Positions 18,115 to 24,243 of a stretch of 64,000 nucleotides of DNA are shown piece after piece; the stretch's first letter is position 1, and every line of letters starts with the position of its first letter. The DNA is taken from NCBI GenBank assembly GCA_947497245.1, contig CANMFO010000004.1, positions 55,759 to 119,758 of the forward strand, read 5' to 3'. Below the pieces are notes generated by a model. It made no database searches. It was not told the origin of the DNA and saw only the letters and a list, made by a program, of their open reading frames with translations. The translations under genes and the position numbers were made by a program. Origin of the DNA: an uncultured Flavobacteriaceae bacterium. Lineage in GTDB: Bacteria; Bacteroidota; Bacteroidia; Flavobacteriales; Flavobacteriaceae.

Positions 18115-18446
18115 TTAATGGCCGCGATTTGGGCCTCGGTCAAGCTGCCATTCCTTGGCATGACCCGGGATTGCGTGACCGTTTTGGTCAGCAGTGCAAT
18201 ACTTTCCACCCCGTCGTAGGTGGTCAGGTTCGGGGCCAGGGGTTCACTGCCATCGCCGTTATGGCAAGGCATGCAATTGTTGTCGATCAGCGGCCTTATC
18301 GTGGCACTGTACGATACCGTTGTTTCGCATAGCTCGTCTATGGGAACCTCTTCATTCTCGACATTGTATTCGCAAGACGACATAGCTAGGACTGCCAGGG
18401 AGCCCATGGTCCAAAATAATCGGGATCTAACCATAAAATTGTCCAT
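18081..18446 (-). CDS. c-type cytochrome lipoprotein
   Basis: A 121-aa lipoprotein: leader with lipobox ending AMSSC, then a small domain with one haem c motif CMPCH (NNCMPCHNGDG) and a later Met in RVMPRNGSL that can be the axial ligand. The end IKCWVDQGALNN is the common C-terminus of planctomycete-type/PSCyt1-like haem domains. It is predicted to be a monohaem electron carrier on the periplasmic face of a membrane. Start is ATG 18446 or 18434; both give a leader. Located between the Lipoprotein_15 and OB-fold genes with overlaps, so clearly co-transcribed. Confidence 0.85.
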   Translation of the reverse strand: MDNFMVRSRLFWTMGSLAVLAMSSCEYNVENEEVPIDELCETTVSYSATIRPLIDNNCMPCHNGDGSEPLAPNLTTYDGVESIALLTKTVTQSRVMPRNGSLTEAQIAAIKCWVDQGALNN

Positions 18447-18482
18447 TATCCATTTTAAAGATACCATATTCCATTTATGGCC

Positions 18483-18951
18483 CTAAGGCGCGGCGGTAGT
18501 GTCAACATTGGCTATGGGCCAAATGCCCGGCGTCGGAAAACTGATTCCCTTGTTGTCCCCTGGCGGCATTGTCGCTCGCAAAATAGTACAATGGCCAGCC
18601 TTTATAGGTCGTTTGCTCGGTTCTGTCGGTTCTATCGATAGTGGCAAAGTCGGAGGTGTCGAGTCCGGCGTCCACGCTTATGGTCGCTTGAAAGAATACC
18701 GGCCAAGCGTTCAGGCATCCATCGAGACATTCGGAAGTATCCTTTGTGTCCAGGGAAAAGAAATAGGGCGTTTTTCCATCGGAATCGGTCAATATTTTGC
18801 CAAAAGTGGCATTCTCCGCCAATTTTACCGAGCTGACCTCCGGATCCGGGTCGGGACTGGTGACCGGTGGTGGCGGTGCAGCCGAATCATCCGAACTGCA
18901 GCCTTGTGCAAATAAAGTGACAACGGACAAGAACGGGAATATATTTTTCAT
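18483..18951 (-). pseudogene. Lipoprotein_15 (COG4315) secreted-repeat lipoprotein with a frameshift near its end
   Basis: The frame from 18951 encodes a lipoprotein (leader to AQGC) with the repeats of the PF03640 family (FGKILTDSDGKTPYFFSLDT, CLDGCLNAWPVF, YKGWPLYYFASD). After SDNA at about 18564 the frame changes to a short non-family tail ending at 18502. The +1 frame continues exactly as family members do: PGDNKGISFPTPGIWPIANV ending at a TAG at 18483-18485. Deleting one base (C at 18564 on the plus strand) restores the protein. First gene of the operon; a frameshift here removes only the last about 27 residues. Recent mutation or sequencing error. Confidence 0.82.
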
Positions 18952-18980
18952 TTTTATAGCATATATGACTTATATTGTCC

Positions 18981-19013
18981 TAAAAATAAGTCCGTAGGCC
19001 CCCGTATTTCAAA
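18981..19013 (-). promoter_or_regulatory. Promoter of the envelope/cytochrome operon
   Basis: On the minus strand TTTG (19013-19010), 21 bases, then TATTTTTA (18988-18981), matching the Bacteroidota promoter except for the final base of the -7 element. It lies in the 131-bp divergent region shared with the LytTR regulator gene, so the regulator could act here. Confidence 0.5.
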
Positions 19014-19082
19014 TAAATCCATGTGAAGGGGAAAAAATGAGGCTTAAAACGGAATTTTTCACTTTAAAAGAATCCCTGTTTT

Positions 19083-20213
19083 TTGAAAAAGGACAATCTA
19101 TACCTGCTTACACTTCTGGCCATTTCGGTGATTGTTTTTATCATCGGATACTTCAGCATGAATTATATGGTCAAAGTGAGTACCAACCAGTTTCTCGAGA
19201 TCCAGATCGAATCGAGCAAACGGGAGGCTCGGGAATTTGCCGAACTGGTCGCTTCGCAACTGGCCAACGGTACCGACCGCGACACGGTGGTCAAGAACAT
19301 CCAAAAGAGTATCGAGGGCACCGACATAGAAACCGGATTTGTTTGCATGTTCGATTGGTCGGGAGTTGAGATCTGCCACCCCGACCCCCAAAAAATCGGT
19401 CAGAAGGCCATTCCGAACGAATCCTATGTCAGGTCTTTGGACGATGAGATAAATTCAGAGGATTTTTACAATTTGTTGACGAGCAAAAAGCAGCAGGGGG
19501 GCATCCGGGAATTCCCCGACGAGGACAGCGGTTCGGAGATCATATACTTGTACCCGGTAAGGAATTCGGACTGGATCATAGCGGCCCATGCCAATTTGGT
19601 GAAGATCGAAAAGCAGATCGATAGCCTGAAGTTCAACTTTTTACTGGTGTACTTGTTGTCGAGTGCCACGATCGTACTGCTGTGCCTCCTTATCGTACGG
19701 TTTCTGGGTAGCTACTACGAAAAGGCCCTGGAGACCAAAAATGAAAGACTCGCCGAGGAAGTATTGAGCCTTTCCAAATTAAACTCGGATCTGAACAGCT
19801 ACAGGGACAGGGTCAACAAGAAAATTGAAGATGAAAACGAAGGGGAAACCGTGGACGGAGAAGGTTCGGTCAAAATAAAAAATAGGCTGTTGACCTATTC
19901 AAAGGACAAACTGGTTTCCATAAAGGTCGAAGAGATCGCCTTTATAACCACTGAGAACTCCGTGACCTGGATCAGTTGTTTGGACGGAAAAAAATATACG
20001 AGCAACTCGAGCTTGGACGAGCTTTACAACAGTCTGGACCCCATGCTCTTTTTTAGGGCCAATAGGCAGTACATTATCTCCGTAAAGGGGATGGACGAGA
20101 TCTTGAGGTACGGCAACAACCAATTGAAGATCATTCTGAACCCGGATAGCGGCAACGCCATTATCATAGGAAAGAACAAAGCGTCCGAGTTCAAGAAATG
20201 GTTGAACATGTAA
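19083..20213 (+). CDS. Membrane-bound sensor with cytoplasmic LytTR DNA-binding domain
   Basis: A 376-aa one-component regulator. TM1 at about residues 6-28, a periplasmic Cache-like sensor region (about 30-180, with GFVCMFDWSGVEICHPDP and YLYPVRNSDWIIAAHANLVK), TM2 at about 183-204, a coiled coil, and a C-terminal LytTR domain (about 270-376, KDKLVSIKVEEIAFITTENS and FFRANRQYIISVKGMDEIL). It should sense a periplasmic signal and bind DNA directly from the membrane. A stop codon at 19065 and no nearer ATG make the TTG at 19083 the start; the next ATG would delete TM1. Divergent from the cytochrome/YceI operon, its likely target. Confidence 0.88.
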   Translation: MKKDNLYLLTLLAISVIVFIIGYFSMNYMVKVSTNQFLEIQIESSKREAREFAELVASQLANGTDRDTVVKNIQKSIEGTDIETGFVCMFDWSGVEICHPDPQKIGQKAIPNESYVRSLDDEINSEDFYNLLTSKKQQGGIREFPDEDSGSEIIYLYPVRNSDWIIAAHANLVKIEKQIDSLKFNFLLVYLLSSATIVLLCLLIVRFLGSYYEKALETKNERLAEEVLSLSKLNSDLNSYRDRVNKKIEDENEGETVDGEGSVKIKNRLLTYSKDKLVSIKVEEIAFITTENSVTWISCLDGKKYTSNSSLDELYNSLDPMLFFRANRQYIISVKGMDEILRYGNNQLKIILNPDSGNAIIIGKNKASEFKKWLNM

Positions 20214-20239
20214 GGTCAACCGGACTTTTCAGCATCCGA

Positions 20240-21583
20240 TCAAATTTCGATGCCCTTGATTTTCTTGTGCAGCAATATGGCCGCACTGTCGGACATGGAG
20301 GCCACGTAGCAACAGGTGTTCAACAAAACACGGTATAGGGAACCATCGGTATTTTGATAGAAGCGGGGAAGCGTCTGGATCATCAAATGGTCGTAGGTTG
20401 AGGCATGTCCCTCTTTTTTCCGGACCAGGGCCGAGGTGTACGCCTCAAGAAGGTCCGAAATGACCTTGAAGCCGGCAATCTCCTTTTCGATGACCTCTTT
20501 GGATCGGTATATTTTCTCCACACTCAATGAAATAATGTCCTTTATCTGGGCGCTATACATGCTCTTGTCCAACAGGGATACCCCAAAATTGCCATCGAGA
20601 ATGGCCTGCTCGTTTTCCAAAAAGATGGCGACCGCATCGGTGATCAGGGTATTGATGGCCAATGCCCTTAGGTAGCTCAAACGGTCCTCTTTGTGCGCGA
20701 GGGAATTGTATTTTTTGGTGTTGATGCTGTCCTTGACCAGTTTGATCAAATATTCAAGGGCAAAATCCTCGGAAATAAGACCTAGATTGATACCGTCTTC
20801 AAAATCGATGATGGTATAGCAGATATCGTCGGCGGCCTCGACCAAAAAGGTCAACGGGTGGCGTGAAAAGGAAAGGGCATCCTCGGTGCCCGTGGGCTTG
20901 AGTCCCAATTCCCGGGCAATCTCCCCAAAGGAATCCTTTTCGGACTGAAAGAACCCGAACTTTTTGTCAGCGATGTGCGCGGTCGGTTTTTTGGGAAGTG
21001 ATTCTTTGGGATACTTCATAAAGGCGCCCAAAGTGGCATAGCTCAACCGCAGTCCGCCATCAACGCCCTGACGCGACTCGGTCAGTAATTTAAAGCCATT
21101 GGCGTTTCCCTCGAAATCAATGATGTCCCGATAGTCTTTTTTTGATAGTACCGATTGGTATTTTTTTCCGGTCCCAGTTCTGAAGTACTCCCCTATTGCT
21201 TTTTCACCGCTGTGCCCAAAAGGTGGATTGCCAATGTCGTGGGCAAGGGCAGCGGCGGCGACAATGGCACCAAAATCGTTGAACCGATAACCGTGCACTT
21301 CCCTTAAATGTGGGTGTTTTTCCAATATTTTTTTTCCGGCCCTCCTTCCCAGGCTGCGCCCTACCACCGATACTTCCAAACTATGTGTCAACCGGGTGTG
21401 CACAAAATCGGTCTTCGAAAGGGGGATGACCTGGGTCTTGTCCTGCAAACTTCTGAAAGCGGACGAAAAGATGACCCTGTCATAATCCACTTCGAAACCC
21501 AAACGGGTCTCGTCCTGTTCCTTTCGAATGCGTTTATGGGTATCGCCATGGCGTTTCAAAGAGAGAAGCTGTTCCCAGTTCAT
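20240..21583 (-). CDS. dgt: Deoxyguanosinetriphosphate triphosphohydrolase (dNTPase)
   Basis: A 447-aa HD-domain dNTP triphosphohydrolase that hydrolyses dGTP (and possibly other dNTPs) to nucleoside and triphosphate. Metal ligands are visible: His67 (RLTHSLEV), His115-Asp116 (AHDIGNPPFGHSGE with His124) and a later Asp in VEAADDICYTIIDFEDG. The size fits the Dgt family of Bacteroidota. Stands alone, convergent with the LytTR gene (26 bp apart). Confidence 0.94.
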   Translation of the reverse strand: MNWEQLLSLKRHGDTHKRIRKEQDETRLGFEVDYDRVIFSSAFRSLQDKTQVIPLSKTDFVHTRLTHSLEVSVVGRSLGRRAGKKILEKHPHLREVHGYRFNDFGAIVAAAALAHDIGNPPFGHSGEKAIGEYFRTGTGKKYQSVLSKKDYRDIIDFEGNANGFKLLTESRQGVDGGLRLSYATLGAFMKYPKESLPKKPTAHIADKKFGFFQSEKDSFGEIARELGLKPTGTEDALSFSRHPLTFLVEAADDICYTIIDFEDGINLGLISEDFALEYLIKLVKDSINTKKYNSLAHKEDRLSYLRALAINTLITDAVAIFLENEQAILDGNFGVSLLDKSMYSAQIKDIISLSVEKIYRSKEVIEKEIAGFKVISDLLEAYTSALVRKKEGHASTYDHLMIQTLPRFYQNTDGSLYRVLLNTCCYVASMSDSAAILLHKKIKGIEI

Positions 21584-21750
21584 TTTTGAGTTTTAAGTTG
21601 CCGCAAGATACATTTTTTCGATTTCAAAAAAGGTACAATCCGTGCCTTGGTGATAACGATTAAATAACCTTTGCCACCCCCATTTTTAATCCTTGGTTAA
21701 CCATAATTTAACCTGGGGTCGTTTTCTTTGCGGAAGCAAATCGAAACGGA

Positions 21751-22128
21751 ATGAAAAATGTATTGCTATTAATGGCCTTGTTTTCAACTATGGCCCTTTT
21801 CTCGCAGAAGGAGGGCGCCATTCAAGGGAAGATTATGGATTTGGAAATGGGCAACGAGCCACTCTTGTTCGCTGAAGTGGACCTAAAGGACTTGGGCCAT
21901 AGCACCAGGACCAATTTCAACGGCAATTTTGAGATTTTGGATGTTGCCCCGGGAACGTACGTGTTGGAAGTACGTTTTGCGGGATACGAGACCTTGGAAA
22001 TTCCGGTGGAAGTGAAGGAAGGCCAAACTGCCCGGGTAGCAAGTGGCCTAAAGGCCAAAACCATAAGCCTTGTCGATATGGATGTCGACTCGAAAGCGCA
22101 GACCGCTTCTGCCCTGAACAGGGATTGA
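21751..22128 (+). CDS. Exported stand-alone CarboxypepD_reg-like domain protein
   Basis: A 125-aa protein with signal peptide (to FSQ, about residue 19) and a single CarboxypepD_reg-like beta-sandwich (GAIQGKIMDLEMGNEPLLFA, TNFNGNFEILDVAPGTYVLE, GYETLEIPVEV), ending in a short disordered tail. This domain normally caps SusC/TonB-dependent receptors; here there is no plug or barrel and no receptor gene follows. Either a free periplasmic domain protein or the remnant of a receptor; the clean stop and following hairpin favour the former. Confidence 0.85.
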   Translation: MKNVLLLMALFSTMALFSQKEGAIQGKIMDLEMGNEPLLFAEVDLKDLGHSTRTNFNGNFEILDVAPGTYVLEVRFAGYETLEIPVEVKEGQTARVASGLKAKTISLVDMDVDSKAQTASALNRD

Positions 22129-22169
22129 GGAAATCAACCCCCAATGGGCACTGTTGAAAACGACCGGAC

Positions 22170-22199
22170 AAAAAAGAGGCCGGCAATTGCCGGCCTCCT
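22170..22199 (-). terminator. Terminator of the MORN-repeat gene, possibly bidirectional
   Basis: A perfect 9-bp stem GAGGCCGGC/GCCGGCCTC (22176-22197) around AATT, preceded on the plus strand by AAAAAA, i.e. followed by TTTTTT on the minus strand. It ends the reverse gene 22222-22581 and may also stop the plus-strand gene ending at 22128. Confidence 0.9.
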
Positions 22200-22221
22200 T
22201 GTATATTTTATCGTTTGGGAC

Positions 22222-22581
22222 CTAGTCCTTGGTCACTATTGAAGATTTCCTTTCCTTGTTGATGACACTGGCTATCTTGTTATCGCTGAATTCCACCTCC
22301 TTGAGATTGCCATCGGTCCAAAAATACCACTTTCCGGTTCTAACCCCTTTTGCATAGGAACCTTTGGAGGTTTTTTCACCGGCCTCGTTAAAACTTATCC
22401 ATTCCCCATGAAGTTTACCCGCCAGGTCAAAAGTTCCTTTTTGACTCACCTCACCATTGTCGTGGTAATAGGTGGCTTCTATCAAGTTTGTGTCATCATT
22501 GCGCTTCAATTCCTTCCTCTGCTGGGCAAAGGACAGCATGGTGAACGAAAATGCGGCAAAGAGCAATAGGGCTTTTTTCAT
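22222..22581 (-). CDS. Exported MORN-repeat (YwqK-like) protein
   Basis: A 119-aa precursor with signal peptide (SFTMLSFAQ) and two to three MORN-variant repeats (ATYYHDNGEVSQKGTF, GKLHGEWISFNEAGEKTSKG, GVRTGKWYFWTDG). The family is often called toxin-antitoxin YwqK antitoxin by similarity, but there is no toxin partner here and the protein is exported, so that name would mislead. It has its own promoter (22618-22650) with a leader of about 30 bases and its own terminator. Role unknown. Confidence 0.87.
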   Translation of the reverse strand: MKKALLLFAAFSFTMLSFAQQRKELKRNDDTNLIEATYYHDNGEVSQKGTFDLAGKLHGEWISFNEAGEKTSKGSYAKGVRTGKWYFWTDGNLKEVEFSDNKIASVINKERKSSIVTKD

Positions 22582-22617
22582 GTGTATTTAGATTTAAATA
22601 TTCAAAATCCGTATGGT

Positions 22618-22650
22618 CAAATATACAAAAGATTAACAATATATCAACCT
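22618..22650 (-). promoter_or_regulatory. Promoter of the MORN-repeat gene
   Basis: On the minus strand TTG, exactly 19 bases, then TATATTTG (22625-22618): a full match to the Bacteroidota promoter. Start expected near 22611, 30 bases before the ATG. An 11-bp-periodic series (22631-22674, TTAACAA, TCAACCT, TTAACGT, TTTACAT) overlaps it and may allow PhoB-type control. Confidence 0.7.
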
Positions 22651-22719
22651 TTACTTAACGTTAAGTTTACATTGAAATTGTGTCCCCCCACCCGAAAAAC
22701 TGCCCCACCTCCGGTAAAG

Positions 22720-22777
22720 ACTTAATAATTACTTAATGTTAGAGTTACGATCACGTTAATTTGATAATGGACTTTTG
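22720..22777 (+). promoter_or_regulatory. Putative PhoB box array and promoter of a small RNA
   Basis: Four blocks of 11 bp (22720-22763) each carry a TTAA/TTAC core in the same position (cores at 22722, 22733, 22744, 22755). The last five-base half-site ends at 22761 and, 10 bp later, ACTTTTG (22771-22777) offers a -7 element. The same 10-bp offset is seen at the porin promoter. The following gene-free transcript ends in a strong terminator at 22845-22874. Confidence 0.5.
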
Positions 22778-22783
22778 TCCTGT

Positions 22784-22874
22784 CTTAAGACAAACAGGAT
22801 TTCTTACGGATATTAGTTTTTGTCGACTATTTTTCAGAGATCCCGAAGCTACCTTGGCCAAGGTAGCTTCTTTT
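22784..22874 (+). ncRNA. Candidate ~90-nt small RNA under phosphate control
   Basis: No open frame of note lies between the putative start (about 22784) and a strong intrinsic terminator, yet promoter-like and terminator elements are both present on the plus strand and no upstream gene on this strand needs the terminator (the nearest ends 700 bp away, behind another hairpin). The simplest reading is an independent short transcript. Transcript ends are inferred, and the function is unknown. Confidence 0.45.
22845..22874 (+). terminator. Orphan intrinsic terminator upstream of the porin gene
   Basis: GAAGCTACCTT (22845-22855) pairs perfectly with AAGGTAGCTTC (22860-22870) around GGCC, followed by TTTT. 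It belongs to no annotated upstream gene on this strand, which is why a small RNA is proposed. Confidence 0.85.
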
Positions 22875-22893
22875 GTTTATAGCTTGTCCAAGA

Positions 22894-22939
22894 TATAACA
22901 TTTCGGAAACATTAAATTAACATTGGGATTGGTTATTTG
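22894..22939 (+). promoter_or_regulatory. Putative PhoB box and promoter of the porin gene
   Basis: AACAT occurs three times at exactly 11-bp spacing (22897, 22908, 22919). Ten bases after the last one, TTATTTG (22933-22939) resembles the -7 element, with no normal -33 element. This is the geometry of PhoB-activated promoters, where 11-bp direct repeats replace the upstream element. The downstream gene encodes an OprP/OprO-type porin. Confidence 0.6.
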
Positions 22940-22961
22940 CGGCGACAAAAACTAATACCTA

Positions 22962-24167
22962 ATGAAAATCAACCATTTAGCCCTTTGGCTATTACTTTTC
23001 ATGTCTTTTCTCGTGCGCTCCCAAGAGCAGAATGCACCCGCATTTGGCAAGGGGTTGTTCAATCTCGTTGGAAAGGACAGTACCTGGAGCATGAAAATGG
23101 GCTTGCGCGTGCAGTTCCTGGCAACTGCCAATTGGGACAAAGATGCCGATGGCGGTCTCGTAAGCCCCGAACAAAATGCGTTGGTTCGTAGGTCGCGCTT
23201 GAAGTTCGATGGTTTTGCCTATTCCCCAAAGCTGAAATATAAAATAGAGCTTGGATTGTCGAACCGGGACCAGTCCGGCGCATCGGGGTTCACCAGCAAC
23301 GCCCCGCGATATATTCTGGATGCGGTGGTAATGTGGAATTTCTATGAAAACTTTGAACTTTGGGTGGGGCAGACCAAGCTCCCCGGAAACATAGAACGGG
23401 TCATTTCCTCTGCCAACTTGCAGCAGGTAGATCGTTCCCTATTGAACAGCAGGTTCACCATAGACCGCGATATGGGAATACAGTTAAGGCACCACTTTGT
23501 GCTTTCCAAGAATTTTCTGGTACGTGAAAAACTGGCCATTTCCCAGGGAGAGGGCAGAAATATCACCAGCGGAAACCTGGGCGGGCACCAATACACGGCA
23601 AGGATCGAACTCCTTCCCTTTGGCAAGTTCAACGGCAAGGGAGACTATAGCGGTAGCGACCAAAAAAGGGAAAAAACCCCCAAGTTAATGCTGGCCGCTA
23701 CCTATGACATGAATAAAAATGCCGTAAAAAATAGGAGCAACCAAGGTGATTATATGGTCAACGACCTGGGCTTTTATGAAACGGACATCAACACCTTCTT
23801 TCTGGATACCATGTTCAAGTACAGGGGTTTTTCACTGATGGGGGAATATGCCCATCGAACTGCCGATAGTCCCATAGCGCTGAATTCCGACGGTACCGAG
23901 ACCGGTGATCGGGTACAGATTGGGAATGGTCTCAATGTACAGACCGGATATCTTTTTCCGAGCAACTGGGAAGTTTCGGGAAGGTATACCAACATCAAAC
24001 TGGATGGGAACATTACCGGGAAAAATCCGGAGAAACAATATACATTGGGCCTCTCCAAATATATTGTGGGCCACAAGTTGAAAGTGCAGACAGATTTAAG
24101 TTATCTTTCCGTTACGAACGGCATCGATGAACTCATGTACCGTTTGCAATTGGAGCTGCACTTTTAG
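22962..24167 (+). CDS. OprO/OprP-type (phosphate-selective) porin
   Basis: A 401-aa precursor with signal peptide (SFLVRSQ) and a porin O/P domain: RSRLKFDGFAYSPKLKYKIE, NFELWVGQTKLPGNIERVIS, a run of amphipathic strands, and a C-terminal strand ending QLELHF with terminal Phe, the usual outer-membrane insertion signal. It should let anions such as phosphate or polyphosphate pass the outer membrane. The next gene is a phosphate permease and both have 11-bp-repeat promoters, which supports a phosphate role over other OprP-like substrates. Confidence 0.9.
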   Translation: MKINHLALWLLLFMSFLVRSQEQNAPAFGKGLFNLVGKDSTWSMKMGLRVQFLATANWDKDADGGLVSPEQNALVRRSRLKFDGFAYSPKLKYKIELGLSNRDQSGASGFTSNAPRYILDAVVMWNFYENFELWVGQTKLPGNIERVISSANLQQVDRSLLNSRFTIDRDMGIQLRHHFVLSKNFLVREKLAISQGEGRNITSGNLGGHQYTARIELLPFGKFNGKGDYSGSDQKREKTPKLMLAATYDMNKNAVKNRSNQGDYMVNDLGFYETDINTFFLDTMFKYRGFSLMGEYAHRTADSPIALNSDGTETGDRVQIGNGLNVQTGYLFPSNWEVSGRYTNIKLDGNITGKNPEKQYTLGLSKYIVGHKLKVQTDLSYLSVTNGIDELMYRLQLELHF

Positions 24168-24170
24168 ACC

Positions 24171-24220
24171 GAAAGATAACCTTAAGATAACATTGTACTA
24201 GACAGTACTACAGATATTTG
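24171..24220 (+). promoter_or_regulatory. Putative PhoB box and promoter of the Pit gene
   Basis: A direct repeat AAGATAACCTT/AAGATAACATT (11 + 11 bp, half-sites AACCT at 24178 and AACAT at 24189), then ATATTTG at 24214-24220. The distance from the last half-site to the -7 element is 21 bp, one 11-bp unit more than at the porin and small-RNA promoters, so helical phase is kept. Confidence 0.6.
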
Positions 24221-24243
24221 CGAATTGATTTTTTTCAGAAATT

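Noticed and set aside
22222..22581. Toxin-antitoxin system (YwqK antitoxin annotation)
   Set aside because: The protein is exported and there is no toxin gene beside it; MORN repeats alone do not make an antitoxin.
22631..22674. A fourth 11-bp periodic array as a PhoB box
   Set aside because: The periodicity overlaps a complete ordinary promoter of the reverse gene and has no -7 element at the right phase on the plus strand; kept only as a remark.
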